Part shown: positions 55,497-64,000 of the stretch, piece after piece
How positions within the stretch are numbered: position 1 is the stretch's first letter
How the letters are laid out: the number at the start of each line of letters is the position of its first letter
Made by a program: the position numbers and the translations under genes
The notes under the pieces: generated by a model
Told to the model about the DNA's origin: nothing
Databases searched by the model: none
The model's input: only the letters and a program-made list of their open reading frames with translations
Source: Planctomycetaceae bacterium
GTDB lineage: Bacteria > Planctomycetota > Planctomycetia > Planctomycetales > Planctomycetaceae
Assembly: GCA_021732975.1 (NCBI GenBank)
Contig: JAKFWC010000024.1
Span: forward strand, 311,634 to 375,633
DNA length: 64,000 nucleotides
Reading direction: 5' to 3'

Positions 55497-57089
55497 ATGC
55501 GTACCGTCCCGTCCGCACTGATTTGGGAAATGTTCGCCCGTGGTCGTTGGCAACTGGTACTGATGATGTGTGCCGGGTGCATGATGCCGCTATTGCTGTA
55601 TACGGCGCTCCGCATGCAAGGGGCGATCGACACGGAAGACTCGGCATTCCTGATCATCCACATCACCTTGGTGCAGATCAATATGTTCATCTTCGGGGCG
55701 GGCATCATGACGGCGCTGGGCCCGATGAAACGGCTCTACACCTACCCCGTGCAAACATCGACACTCGTCACGTGGCAATTGATCCCCGCGATGGTGCTCA
55801 TGGCCATCGAAATGGCTGCGACCTCGGCGGCACTCAATGCGCTGTACGATCTGCGCTGGCCTTTGCTGGGCCCGGCGTTGTTCGCTGGCGTCGCGTTGTC
55901 AGTAGTGGTGGCGACGTTGTGGTTGACCGAAGGAACAGGTTGGTTGCCCTGGGTCACCGGACTGGTTGCCGCGATTCTGGGATTCTGGTTCAAGACCAGG
56001 CATGGACCGCTGTTCTCTGAGCCGACGCATTACTGGAACGATGTCACATTCGGCGACGGATTGACCCTGTTGTGCATCGGGGTAGCAGCGCACTGTGTGG
56101 CGGTGTATGCCGTGTCGCGCCATCGCCGGGGTGAACCGTTGCCACCGATGGGCTTCGTGATGTGGTTTGAGAGGGCTTTCGATTCGCGGGCGACATCGTT
56201 CACTCGGTTCGCCTCACCTCACGAAGCGATGTTGTGGAGCGAATGGCAAAAAAAGGGTTGGGCGATGCCAGGGTGCGTCCTCTTCGGCGGGATCATGGGC
56301 GGGAGCCTGTGGCTGATCTTCAACCGGGATCCGCGTGAATTGATTGAAGGACTGTTCCTCGGCGGCGGAGCGTTGCTCTCCGTGATGGGGATGCTCGGCG
56401 GTCTGATCATCGGCAACTGCGGACCGAACGATGCCAGCCATGCGATGGGTCCGTTTCTTGCCACTCGCCCACTCACAACGCCACAAATGGCCCGCATCCT
56501 GTTGTGGACCGCCGCCAAAAGTACCACTCAAGCCTGGCTGTTATGGGTTGTCCCGGTCGCAATTTTGTATCTGTCTCTTGTCACGACCGGTGTTGTTCCC
56601 TCGTCAACGCTCGACTCATTCATTCAACAAACATGGTGGTGGTACGCGGCGGCGGCCTTACTTGGTCCGTGGACGGTCTGCACGTGCCTGGCCGCCATCG
56701 CCATGACCGGCCGTGTGCAACCATTCATGGCAATCTTCATCGGTGGATTTGGCGTCGCCTTCCTCACCAATATTCTGACGGGTTATCTCCTGACGAATGA
56801 ACAGAGCCTGTTCTTCTGGCAATGCGTATTCATGACAATGTGTGCTCTGGCGGCGTTGGGCACGGTGTTGCTGTTCGTGGTGGCCCACCGACGTACGTTG
56901 ATCGACAGCCCCACGCTGTGGACATCAATGGCCACCTGGGGTGTACTCATCGGCGCACTAACCGTGATTAAAATCGTCGACCCGCAACTGACCGTCGCCG
57001 CGAGTCTGAGCCTTGGTGCCGCGATGGCCCTCGTTGTGGCGCCGATCGCGGGTGCTCCGTTGGCACTGGCATGGAATCGCACGCGATGA
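55497..57089 (+). CDS. ABC transporter integral membrane subunit
   Basis: This 530-residue protein has about 12 hydrophobic segments (for example LVLMMCAGCMMPLLLYTALR near 20, LIPAMVLMAIEMAATSAAL near 95). It has no recognisable binding motif. Its position after a GntR/YtrA regulator and an ABC ATPase makes it the membrane half of an exporter, possibly for a peptide or envelope-damaging compound. The start is ATG 55497. It is followed by a long palindromic repeat. Confidence 0.75.
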   Translation: MRTVPSALIWEMFARGRWQLVLMMCAGCMMPLLLYTALRMQGAIDTEDSAFLIIHITLVQINMFIFGAGIMTALGPMKRLYTYPVQTSTLVTWQLIPAMVLMAIEMAATSAALNALYDLRWPLLGPALFAGVALSVVVATLWLTEGTGWLPWVTGLVAAILGFWFKTRHGPLFSEPTHYWNDVTFGDGLTLLCIGVAAHCVAVYAVSRHRRGEPLPPMGFVMWFERAFDSRATSFTRFASPHEAMLWSEWQKKGWAMPGCVLFGGIMGGSLWLIFNRDPRELIEGLFLGGGALLSVMGMLGGLIIGNCGPNDASHAMGPFLATRPLTTPQMARILLWTAAKSTTQAWLLWVVPVAILYLSLVTTGVVPSSTLDSFIQQTWWWYAAAALLGPWTVCTCLAAIAMTGRVQPFMAIFIGGFGVAFLTNILTGYLLTNEQSLFFWQCVFMTMCALAALGTVLLFVVAHRRTLIDSPTLWTSMATWGVLIGALTVIKIVDPQLTVAASLSLGAAMALVVAPIAGAPLALAWNRTR

Positions 57090-57122
57090 ATGATGGGACT
57101 GAAAAGGTTCTCGACGCGAGCG

Positions 57123-57192
57123 TTTGCGGCCCCCAACACTCGCGATTTGAAAGCAAAAGAAGAGAGCGTTGGGGGCCGCAAAGCGCAAGCGA
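57123..57192. repeat. Inverted repeat after the ABC permease, GCAAAGCGCNAGCG family
   Basis: TTTGCGGCCCCCAACACTC (57123-57141) pairs with its inverse at 57164-57182, 18 of 19 bases, with a 22-base loop. GCAAAGCGCAAGCG (57179-57192) extends the right arm and repeats the unit seen in the nitrate operon. It lies between convergent genes. Confidence 0.75.
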
Positions 57193-57207
57193 GGAATTCA
57201 TTTTCAA

Positions 57208-58380
57208 CTACTTCGAGATCCATCCTTCGTCGAACTCGACATGCTTCATACTTTTTCCGCCTTCGACGAAATAACTATAGACGACATGAACTCGGCCGCT
57301 CTTCGTCTGGATGACCGCGGGATAGTGATACTGCCCGGTGGGCTGATCTTCGAGATGGCGTGTCTGCGGCCACGTGCGGCCTTCGTCGGTAGAGACTGAC
57401 ACGGCGAGTTTGTTGCGACCACTGACGGTGTCGTTGTAAACCATCACCCAGTGCCCATTCTGTAATCGCACGGCATCGAGACCCGAGCCAGGATTGGGCA
57501 GATCACTCGTCCCGACCGGTCCCCACGTTTCGCCGCCGTCTTTCGATTCACATACCCGGACTTTGCGAGTGATGCCGTTCTCCCGCATGTAGGCGACAAG
57601 GGTGCCGTCATCGCGACGCAGCACGCTCGGTTGAATCGCCCCGAAACCGATCAACGGCTCCGATGCCCGCCATGTCTTCCCTTCGTCATCGCTAATCGCC
57701 ATCAGCGAGAGCGAGAATGTGTCCGAGTACAGCGGTAGCAGAATCCGCCCGCTCGGCAGCACCGTCGGCTTGCAGCGCGGTTGCCAGCCGAGACGCTGAT
57801 ACAACTTGTCGCCGAGCCGCGCGCGGACTTCGTCGATTTCGGCTTTCAGCTTATCGGTCATCAACGCCGCAGGCACGACGCCGGCGAGTTGATCCAACTG
57901 TTTACGGGCCGGTTCACTGAAGTCGTTTGGTTTGAGCCACAAGCTGTCGCGGCGGGTCCATTTTGGACAACCGCTGCCGAGGGGATCGTCGGCGACCAGC
58001 ATCTGCGTGACGCACGATTCCCATGTGTTCGCGAGAATCAACGGCCAGAACAACGTCAACCGGCCGCGGCCATCGACCATCAAACACGTATTGCAATCGG
58101 GAAAACCGGGTGTGTCGACGAGCAGAAATGCTTCGCTCCACTCTTTCGCACCGACCAGCTTACGTGCTCCCCATACGGCGACATCATCCGCCCGGCGTTC
58201 CCCCGAACCGCGATACCACGAGACGAACAACTCACCGTTCGCCAACTCCGCAATCCCCGGCGCATGATTGTGCTGCGGGTTCAACGGGAAAATCAATTCG
58301 GACGCGAAGTACGGTTCCGCTGCAAAGAGCGGGGTAACGCCACAGAACGCAAAGATCAGGAAAACAACTCGATGTCCCAT
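57208..58380 (-). CDS. Secreted sialidase/neuraminidase-like protein with Asp-boxes
   Basis: This 390-residue protein has a signal peptide ending near residue 20 (VVFLIFAFCGVTPLFA). Three Asp-boxes (SDDEGKTW, SKDGGETW, STDEGRTW) are spaced along a six-bladed beta-propeller of the exo-alpha-sialidase superfamily. FVSWYRGSGERRADDVAVWG near 50 and QPRCKPTVLPSGRILLPLYS near 198 contain the catalytic-region arginines typical of the family. In planctomycetes such proteins often act on sulfated or sialylated sugars, but exact activity is unknown. AAGGG lies 8 bases upstream of ATG 58380. Confidence 0.82.
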   Translation of the reverse strand: MGHRVVFLIFAFCGVTPLFAAEPYFASELIFPLNPQHNHAPGIAELANGELFVSWYRGSGERRADDVAVWGARKLVGAKEWSEAFLLVDTPGFPDCNTCLMVDGRGRLTLFWPLILANTWESCVTQMLVADDPLGSGCPKWTRRDSLWLKPNDFSEPARKQLDQLAGVVPAALMTDKLKAEIDEVRARLGDKLYQRLGWQPRCKPTVLPSGRILLPLYSDTFSLSLMAISDDEGKTWRASEPLIGFGAIQPSVLRRDDGTLVAYMRENGITRKVRVCESKDGGETWGPVGTSDLPNPGSGLDAVRLQNGHWVMVYNDTVSGRNKLAVSVSTDEGRTWPQTRHLEDQPTGQYHYPAVIQTKSGRVHVVYSYFVEGGKSMKHVEFDEGWISK

Positions 58381-58443
58381 CGCAGCCACCCTTTTGTCAA
58401 ACAGAGATGCTGACGGCATATCGCGGTCATCCCTTGGCGTCAA

Positions 58444-58460
58444 CCAGCCCGACGGGCTGG
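58444..58460. repeat. Compact palindrome CCAGCCCG-A-CGGGCTGG
   Basis: Two exact 8-base arms around one base. It lies between the divergent sialidase-like and methyltransferase genes. No T-run follows, so it is unlikely to be a terminator. Confidence 0.5.
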
Positions 58461-58551
58461 CGGGCGTGGTTTCGCGTTCGCGGCGGCAATCGGGTAGACT
58501 CTCGCCGCGTGGATTGAACCGTACTTCTCCTGATCTCTGCCGAGCCGCGAA

Positions 58552-59331
58552 ATGGATGTCATTGCCGGTCATCTGTACGACTTCCCGAAGTATTACGACC
58601 TCATCTTCGGGTCGGACTGGAAAGCCGAGTACAAGTTCCTGCTCGAATGTTTCGACCTCTGGGCCCGCCGGCCCGTGAAACGCATCTTCGAACCAGGCTG
58701 CGGCACCGGGCGGCTGATGATCAAGCTCGCGCAGGCGGGATACGAAATCAGCGGCCTCGATCTCAATCCGAAAGCGGTCGATTACTGCAATAAACGTCTC
58801 GTGAAATACGGATATCCCGCCTCCGCGTTCATCGGCGACATGGCTGACTTTCATCTCAAGAAGAAAGTCGACGCCTGCTTCAACATGATCAACACGTTCC
58901 GGCACTTGCCCAACGAAGCCGCGGCCCTCGCCCATTTCCGGTGCATCGCCGAATGTTTGAACAAGGGGGGCATCTACGTCCTCGGCCTGCACCTCACGCC
59001 CAAAACCACGCAGCAATGCACGGAAGAATGCTGGTCCGCAGCGAAGGGGAATCTTACGGTCAATTCGCGGTTGTGGTCCATCGGCATCGATCTGAAGAAA
59101 CGCGTCGAGCGGATCGGCATGACGTATGATGTCTACACGCCGACGCAGCAGTTCCGCATTGAAGACGAAACCGCATTCCGCACGTACTCCTCCGAACAGA
59201 TGCAAGCCCTGTTCGACGCCACGCCGGGACTGAAACTCGTCGAAACCTACGATTTCCGTTACCACATCGACTGGCCGATTGAAATCGACGCGGACACGGA
59301 GGATATTGTGTACGTGCTGCAGAAGCAGTAG
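58552..59331 (+). CDS. Class I SAM-dependent methyltransferase
   Basis: This 259-residue cytoplasmic protein has motif I FEPGCGTGRL near 45-54, the acidic residue after strand 2 in ISGLDLNPKAV near 67, motif around AFIGDMADFHL near 91, and CFNMINTFRHL near 108 (the post-I loop). The target is unknown. The start is ATG 58552. It is a single gene, with 79 bases to the next one. Confidence 0.85.
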   Translation: MDVIAGHLYDFPKYYDLIFGSDWKAEYKFLLECFDLWARRPVKRIFEPGCGTGRLMIKLAQAGYEISGLDLNPKAVDYCNKRLVKYGYPASAFIGDMADFHLKKKVDACFNMINTFRHLPNEAAALAHFRCIAECLNKGGIYVLGLHLTPKTTQQCTEECWSAAKGNLTVNSRLWSIGIDLKKRVERIGMTYDVYTPTQQFRIEDETAFRTYSSEQMQALFDATPGLKLVETYDFRYHIDWPIEIDADTEDIVYVLQKQ

Positions 59332-59422
59332 TGTCACCTGTAGCGAACCACTTCCTCATGGAAGATGGTGCATCGCGAGGACTCGACACCCACTACGAGA
59401 AGTCTGAAATGTGGTGACCGTG

Positions 59423-60874
59423 ATGGCATCAATAATGAGATGCATGGCGATGGCATCCGTCTTGTTGATCACTGGTTGCGGTGGTCAAACTCGCAAGACT
59501 CCCAAGGCTTGGCAAGAGGGGTTCCGAGAACAGGTGAAGGATGCCACGTCGTTGGCAGTCGTCATCCGCGGAAGATGTGAAGGGTGCCTCGCCGAGCCGA
59601 TAAGCTTTCGGATTAACGATCCGGTCGCCATTCGCGATTTCATCAAATTGATCGAGATCGAGCACTATGATGGTCGCTTCATCGGCATGTGCAGCGGAAA
59701 TGACACGATCACATTTCTCCATGGTGAAGAGACGCTCGTTCAACTGGTACGAATACCGTTCTCGTTGTTGTCGTGGCGCGATGAGCGATGGAAAGGCGAT
59801 GCGGTTCTCACGGACCAATCCTATCAGAGAATTGCCGAGTGGTTCTCTGCCCAAGGGTTCCCCTACTTTATGGAGGAAATGGCCGCGAATGAGGAGGCTG
59901 AGAAGCGACGTGCGGCCGCGGATGCTGCCTTCGTGGCTAGCTTTCCGGAAATCGTCCGACCACTGCTTCTCGAAGGGAGCAATACGAATGGCGAGATCGA
60001 TGCCGAGTTGATTGTGTCGAGGATGGATTCTTCCCGCGCGGCTTTTGTTGCCGTCAGTCGCAGTCTGGGACGAGAAGAAGGTCACAATGCGTCCTGGAGC
60101 GGGACATATCCGTTGACCCGAGCGGTTCTCGCCGTTGCCCATGCCAGTAACGCTGCGGAATTCTGGGACGCTGTCGACGATCTCTCAGACGATCCATCCG
60201 GTCAGTTTGGAGCGGGACGGCTCTTTTTCTTCGAGAAAATCGGTCGGGATGATGATGCGGCAAAGCACCTCGATGCCATTATCGATCTCGCGCGAACAAC
60301 GCTCGTTCACGGTTACGATCAGAATAAACCGACCGTGATGCGGTACTTGAGTCGCTTTCAACATGCAAAGGTAGTGGACTTCCTGCGACAACTCGCCAAT
60401 GGTGATGTTGGTACGGAAATTGACCGGAAAAACCTGTGGGATGATGAACCTGGAATTCGCGCTCATGCGCTGCTGAGTCTTGCGTTGCAGAATGAAAAGA
60501 TCAGTGACAAAGACTGGCACCGCTGGTCGACGGAATTTCAATCACCTCCAGACCAGGCCGCGATCGAGATTGCGGGATGTTTGTGGGGAAAAGGGCCAGC
60601 AATTCAATCGAGCTATTTCCGCTTCAAGTCTTCCACGCTGGGATTGGCGGCCATTGAAGCCTTGGTTCGCACTCCTGGCCCGATGTCATTGGGAATGCTG
60701 GCCACCGCCGGTCTCGAACATCCCTGGGCAAGCGTCAATGATGTTGTGGAATTGGCGATTGAGCAGATGATCGGCGAAAAGTGGGAACGAAAAGACCGCC
60801 GGCGGAAAATTGAAGAATGGTTGGGAGCTCATCCAAGTCAATGGATCAAGCCAACTGGAATCAATGGACAATGA
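59423..60874 (+). CDS. Lipoprotein with helical repeats, function unknown
   Basis: This 483-residue protein has a lipoprotein signal ending in LLITGCGG near residue 20, so the mature N-terminus is Cys. A CEGC motif lies near 54. The second half (about 190-483) is helical with a HEAT-like rhythm (FLRQLANGDVGTEID, AHALLSLALQNEKISDKDW, AAIEIAGCLWGKGP). No catalytic motif is recognised. The ATG 59423 is chosen over the GTG codons 4 and 12 bases upstream. Confidence 0.68.
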   Translation: MASIMRCMAMASVLLITGCGGQTRKTPKAWQEGFREQVKDATSLAVVIRGRCEGCLAEPISFRINDPVAIRDFIKLIEIEHYDGRFIGMCSGNDTITFLHGEETLVQLVRIPFSLLSWRDERWKGDAVLTDQSYQRIAEWFSAQGFPYFMEEMAANEEAEKRRAAADAAFVASFPEIVRPLLLEGSNTNGEIDAELIVSRMDSSRAAFVAVSRSLGREEGHNASWSGTYPLTRAVLAVAHASNAAEFWDAVDDLSDDPSGQFGAGRLFFFEKIGRDDDAAKHLDAIIDLARTTLVHGYDQNKPTVMRYLSRFQHAKVVDFLRQLANGDVGTEIDRKNLWDDEPGIRAHALLSLALQNEKISDKDWHRWSTEFQSPPDQAAIEIAGCLWGKGPAIQSSYFRFKSSTLGLAAIEALVRTPGPMSLGMLATAGLEHPWASVNDVVELAIEQMIGEKWERKDRRRKIEEWLGAHPSQWIKPTGINGQ

Positions 60875-60911
60875 GAGTGAATGCCCGACAGGGGGCAAAC
60901 GGCTCTGATTA

Positions 60912-61298
60912 TCAATGCAACAGATTCACCAGCGCGATGATCGTGAACATCACTATGACAATCCCGAGGACGACGACTCCAACCATCATTCCCTCGGTCG
61001 GCCCGACCCAAGTGCGATATGGATCCTGATGCAATTCCGCGTCCTGTGCCCGGCAAGTGACCGGTCGCCGCAGGCGCACGCGGTTGTTGTCCAGTTTCTC
61101 GAACAGATCCCAGCCGGCGCGGGCTTCGTGATCGAGCGCCGCCCGCAGACTCGAGGACCAGCGGAATGATCCCCACGCACTGCGGAGAATTTTGTATTCG
61201 TAACCGTCATCAGTGTTCATCGGTGCGGTCTCCACTTCTTCTTCGCGTTCGAGTTGCTGTTTCCGTCGTGCCGCCGCAGCGGCTGCTGCTCCGTTCAT
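60912..61298 (-). CDS. Small membrane protein with C-terminal helix
   Basis: This 128-residue protein has an alanine-rich start, a conserved-looking middle (YEYKILRSAWGSFRW, ALDHEARAGWDLFEKLD, NRVRLRRP) and one C-terminal membrane helix (MMVGVVVLGIVIVMFTIIAL). The middle resembles the short DUF4177-like pattern, but I am not sure. It is convergent with the upstream lipoprotein gene (stops 60874 and 60912) and divergent from nusB. Confidence 0.6.
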   Translation of the reverse strand: MNGAAAAAAARRKQQLEREEEVETAPMNTDDGYEYKILRSAWGSFRWSSSLRAALDHEARAGWDLFEKLDNNRVRLRRPVTCRAQDAELHQDPYRTWVGPTEGMMVGVVVLGIVIVMFTIIALVNLLH

Positions 61299-61334
61299 AA
61301 AGTGGCCTTGCTTATCGAGTTAATCTGGGAGAGC

Positions 61335-61356
61335 CCCAGGGATCAGAATCCCTGGG
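61335..61356. repeat. Palindrome CCCAGGGAT-CAGA-ATCCCTGGG
   Basis: Exact 9-base arms around a 4-base loop. It lies upstream of nusB. On the plus strand a T-rich tract follows 12 bases later; on the minus strand none does. Confidence 0.5.
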
Positions 61357-61407
61357 CTTCTGCGGACATTTTTTTCTGAAGTTTCCCCATCGCGGGGCGA
61401 GAGCGCG

Positions 61408-61413
61408 TATAAT
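61408..61413 (+). promoter_or_regulatory. nusB: Candidate -10 element of nusB
   Basis: The sequence TATAAT is an exact -10 box. No convincing -35 box could be paired with it (TTTCCC is 20 bases upstream), so the call is tentative. A perfect hairpin CGCTGGCGT-TTTGTG-ACGCCAGCG follows at 61431-61454 in the leader. Confidence 0.35.
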
Positions 61414-61430
61414 CGGAGACTGCAACGGAG

Positions 61431-61454
61431 CGCTGGCGTTTTGTGACGCCAGCG
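61431..61454. repeat. Hairpin in the nusB leader
   Basis: CGCTGGCGT (61431-61439) and its exact inverse (61446-61454) enclose TTTGTG. It would form in the mRNA 80 bases before the start codon. Confidence 0.5.
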
Positions 61455-61533
61455 GGAGCGTGCTGAGCCGCACCCATGCGGCCGCCGATCTTTGATACAA
61501 CCACACTTCGTTCGTCCTGCCTGAGAGACCACC

Positions 61534-61962
61534 GTGGCTCCGTCCCGCCGTCATAAAGCTCGCGAAACTGTCCTGCAGATGCTCTACCAAAAGGATCTCA
61601 ATCCGGATGTGACCATCGAGGACATCCGCGCGATGATTCAAGAGCAGATCTCCGATGAGGAACTCGCACGGTTCGCCTGGCGGTTGTTCGCCGGAGTGAT
61701 GGAATCGCGTGCCGCGCTCGATGGCAAGATCGAATCGGCCGCCGCGAACTGGAGCCTCAGCCGCATGGCCCCGACCGACCGGAATGCCATCCGTCTGGGA
61801 GCTTTCGAACTGGTCTACACCGACACGCCGCCGCGGGTGGTGATCGATGAAGCCCTTGAACTCGCCAAAACCTACGGCGGTCCGAATTCGGGATCGTTCG
61901 TCAACGGCATTCTGGATCGCCTCATCCCCGAGGAAAAGCGGACGCCGAAACCGGAAGCGTGA
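61534..61962 (+). CDS. nusB: Transcription antitermination factor NusB
   Basis: This 142-residue protein is the rRNA-antitermination factor that binds boxA RNA with NusE. It has the family start SRRHKARETVLQMLYQKDLN and, near the end, PRVVIDEALELAKTYGGPNS, then FVNGILDRL. Arg-rich start and helical body are complete. The start is GTG 61534. The gene is alone here. Confidence 0.95.
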   Translation: MAPSRRHKARETVLQMLYQKDLNPDVTIEDIRAMIQEQISDEELARFAWRLFAGVMESRAALDGKIESAAANWSLSRMAPTDRNAIRLGAFELVYTDTPPRVVIDEALELAKTYGGPNSGSFVNGILDRLIPEEKRTPKPEA

Positions 61963-61969
61963 GCGTCGA

Positions 61970-62998
61970 TCATCCATGCTGCTGTCCCAGCACGTAGAGC
62001 ACATACAGCGCAGCCAGAATGAGGACGATGACGAGGATGGCATCGGGATCGATGACGCGCTGGCGCTTTGACTCCCCATAAAGTTGGCCGATGACTGCGA
62101 CGGAGGTGACCGTCACCGCCGCCGCGCCGGTGACGATGTGATCGGGCGATACCGCCGCCAGCAGGTTGCCGGGGAACAATGCATCGAGCGGCAACAGCAG
62201 CAGCATGTTGAAGGCGTTGCTGCCGAAGATGTTCCCCGCGGCGAGATCAAACGCCCCCATTCGCACCGCGACGATGCTGGCCACCAGTTCCGGCAGCGAT
62301 GTCGTGAGCGCGACCAAGGTGGTCCCGACGAAGGTGCGCCCCAGCCCAGTTTGATCGGCGATCACCCCGGCGCTGATCGACAAGGACGGACCGACCAGCA
62401 CAATCACCCCCGCCGCGGCGACGAAACCGGCAATCGCGACCTTGAGTGACATGGTCGATGCCCCTTCCACCGCCGCTGGGACGAGCACTTCCTGATGTTG
62501 CTGCCGCGCAAGTTGCTGATCGCGGAAGATGAGTCGCACACCAAAAATGTAGGCAATCCCCACGAGCCATAAAATCGGGCTGATCCCCACCAGTGCAACA
62601 CCGCCGAGCCGCGCTCCGGAGGCGATGCCAAAGATCGCAAGGCTGGTGGTGAGGATCCCCGCCATCGCGCTCAGGGCGTGACCAATCGATTCACGACTGA
62701 AAGCCCGCCGGGCGGAGTGATACCACCAATCCAATCCCGCGAGGATCAACAGGTTCATCAGCGAGCTGCCGAGGAGATCACCCACCGCGAGATCGGGCAT
62801 GTTGTTGCGGATCGCGGTAATGTCCACCACCAGTTCGGGTAACGATGTCGCCCCGGCGATGAGGATGCTGCCGACCAGCAGTCGACCGAAGCCCGTGAGT
62901 TCGGCGATGGCATCCCCGCACCACGCGAGTGCCGTCCCCGCGGCGACGACGATCAGCGAGCAAATGGCAAACGTGATCAGCGCGGTCGTGAGCGTCAT
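61970..62998 (-). CDS. Calcium/sodium:proton antiporter (CaCA family, YrbG-like)
   Basis: This 342-residue inner-membrane protein has about 10 hydrophobic segments and two inverted alpha-repeats: GSILIAGATSLPELVVDI with DLLGSSLMNLL, and GTTLVALTTSLPELVASI with NIFGSNAFNMLLL. These acidic PEL motifs bind the cation. It probably exports calcium in exchange for sodium or protons. It is convergent with nusB. Start ATG 62998. Confidence 0.92.
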   Translation of the reverse strand: MTLTTALITFAICSLIVVAAGTALAWCGDAIAELTGFGRLLVGSILIAGATSLPELVVDITAIRNNMPDLAVGDLLGSSLMNLLILAGLDWWYHSARRAFSRESIGHALSAMAGILTTSLAIFGIASGARLGGVALVGISPILWLVGIAYIFGVRLIFRDQQLARQQHQEVLVPAAVEGASTMSLKVAIAGFVAAAGVIVLVGPSLSISAGVIADQTGLGRTFVGTTLVALTTSLPELVASIVAVRMGAFDLAAGNIFGSNAFNMLLLLPLDALFPGNLLAAVSPDHIVTGAAAVTVTSVAVIGQLYGESKRQRVIDPDAILVIVLILAALYVLYVLGQQHG

Positions 62999-63111
62999 GC
63001 AGGCAACTCAATTCTCAGAAGGGGATTGCATCACAACGTGAACGACTCGGGTTTCGCAATGGTTCACTGAAATCGTCGGGCAGTCTAACCGATTCGGTGG
63101 AATGATGACCC

Positions 63112-63190
63112 GGCGAGCGGGGGGACGTAAGTCCCCTGGTGATTGAATGGAAAACTCAGCGAGAATCACCAGGGGGGAGTGACATCCCCG
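63112..63190. repeat. Long palindrome, CCCCTGGTGATT arms
   Basis: CCCCTGGTGATT (63133-63144) and its exact inverse (63164-63175) form the core. The outer halves, GGCGAGCGGGGGGACG from 63112 and its approximate inverse ending near 63193, extend it with mismatches. It lies between the antiporter and flotillin-like genes. Confidence 0.7.
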
Positions 63191-63215
63191 CTCGCTCGTC
63201 GGACTCCGACGGTGA

Positions 63216-64000
63216 TCACGTCACGATTCCAGGTGCCGGTTCGTCCTCCATCAGCGCCGTCGCATCGCGCGTCAGTTGCTGCGTCAGTTCATCATACTCC
63301 ATTGGTTCGGTCGTGGTTGGGGCGAAGCCGGAGCGTTCGGCGACCAACAGGCTCAGCAGCGTGCCGACGAGGCCTTGGCCGCCGATCGCATTCGCCTCGC
63401 CGCCGGTGCCGTTCGTCATGAACAAGCGCTGCGGGACCAACGGTTGTGTGGCATGGGCCAGTTCCTTCGACGCAAACGCCAGCGCGAACAACCGCGGGTC
63501 GCCATACGACGCAATCTTCTTGTGTAGCACAGCGGCTTCGGCGAGACCCTCTTGCAGAATGCGGAGTGCTTCCCCGCGGCCGGTGAGTTTGTTGCGTTGG
63601 CTTTCGGCTTCCGCAAGCAACCCCACCTGCTCGGCATGGCGACGGGCACGGGCGACTTCGGCGTCTCCTTCGCACTCGGCGATCTGAATCTGCAACCGCG
63701 TCGCGGCGAGTTCCGTCTGGGCCTGCATCACCTTCCGATCATTCTGCCGTTTGGCCAACGCGAGTTCCGCGTCCCCATTGCTCTCGGCAATTTGCACTTT
63801 CAACCGCGCGTTGGTCATCTCCGTCTGCATGGCGGCCTGGGCTTTGGCTTCGTTGAGAACCCGCAGTTTGTCGTTTGCAGTGCATTGATGTTCGTACGTT
63901 TCCACCTGTTCGATCGACAATTGCCGTTGGCGTAACTGTTCGAGCAGCGATTCAATCTTCCCGTCGGCTTCCGCGGTATCAGGCTTGCCGATGAGCACGT
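63216..64000 (-). CDS. Partial flotillin-like (SPFH) protein, C-terminal part
   Basis: The frame runs to the right edge, so the N-terminus lies outside the window; a GTG at 63998 is probably internal. The visible 260 residues are the coiled coil of flotillin-type membrane scaffolds: QLSIEQVETYEHQCTANDKL, then two similar repeats (LKVQIAESNGDAELALAKRQ and LQIQIAECEGDAEVARARRH), then AEAAVLHKKIASYGDPRLF. The end is a glycine-rich tail with FMTNGTGGEANAIGGQGLVG. The duplicated GDAE repeats are typical of the family. It is probably membrane-attached through the missing SPFH part. Confidence 0.72.
   Translation of the reverse strand, partial: VLIGKPDTAEADGKIESLLEQLRQRQLSIEQVETYEHQCTANDKLRVLNEAKAQAAMQTEMTNARLKVQIAESNGDAELALAKRQNDRKVMQAQTELAATRLQIQIAECEGDAEVARARRHAEQVGLLAEAESQRNKLTGRGEALRILQEGLAEAAVLHKKIASYGDPRLFALAFASKELAHATQPLVPQRLFMTNGTGGEANAIGGQGLVGTLLSLLVAERSGFAPTTTEPMEYDELTQQLTRDATALMEDEPAPGIVT

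Noticed and set aside
61312-62079. 255-residue open frame opposite nusB
   Set aside because: NusB on the plus strand is clearly recognisable, so this frame is a shadow.

Overview
The window looks like a planctomycete chromosome (order Planctomycetales is my best guess). The reasons are its moderately high GC content, many long imperfect palindromes between genes, a type II secretion/type IV pilus gene set built around PilM/PilN/PilO-like proteins, an alginate-export-type porin, secreted sialidase-like and esterase-like proteins, and a flotillin-like protein. No database search was possible, so the taxonomy is inference. I see no rRNA, tRNA, CRISPR array, transposase or phage gene.

Layout. 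1-1659: a partial BshC-like protein, a family 2 glycosyltransferase and a small membrane protein, all on the minus strand. 1660-3231: an M20 peptidase between palindromic repeats. 3232-7818 (minus): a porin, a FixJ-type response regulator and its histidine kinase, whose periplasmic PilJ/NarX-like domain suggests nitrate or nitrite sensing. 8391-19416 (plus): a complete nitrate assimilation operon, in order nirBD fusion, DmsB-DmsC fusion, nasA, nrtA, nrtB, nrtC, nrtD. Nitrate would be imported by NrtABCD, reduced to nitrite by NasA, possibly with quinol electrons through the DmsBC-like anchor, and then to ammonium by the fused NirBD.

19437-41872 is a large secretion and pseudopilus region. It holds a secretin, two secreted proteins of unknown function, four minor pseudopilin-like proteins on the minus strand (several with adhesive C-terminal domains: PKD, carbohydrate-binding, laminin-G-like), an HD-GYP protein, and a plus-strand run of gspG, response regulator, histidine kinase, STAS protein, gspE, gspF, a small membrane protein, pilM, pilN, pilO, a pilP/gspC-like gene and a short prepilin peptidase. 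Signalling genes embedded among the motor genes, and pseudopilins carrying sugar-binding domains, are the most interesting part of the window: they would fit a regulated surface fibre that grips polysaccharide.

41904-49195 (minus): an MFS exporter, a secreted esterase, a GH63-like glucosidase, the collapsed remnant of a glycogen-debranching enzyme, and an ANTAR (NasT/AmiR-type) regulator. 49477-53817: a very large hybrid histidine kinase. 54019-57089: a GntR/YtrA-type repressor with a well-resolved promoter and operator, followed by its ABC transporter. 57208-64000: sialidase-like protein, methyltransferase, lipoprotein, small membrane protein, NusB, a calcium/sodium antiporter, and the C-terminal part of a flotillin-like protein that runs off the right edge.
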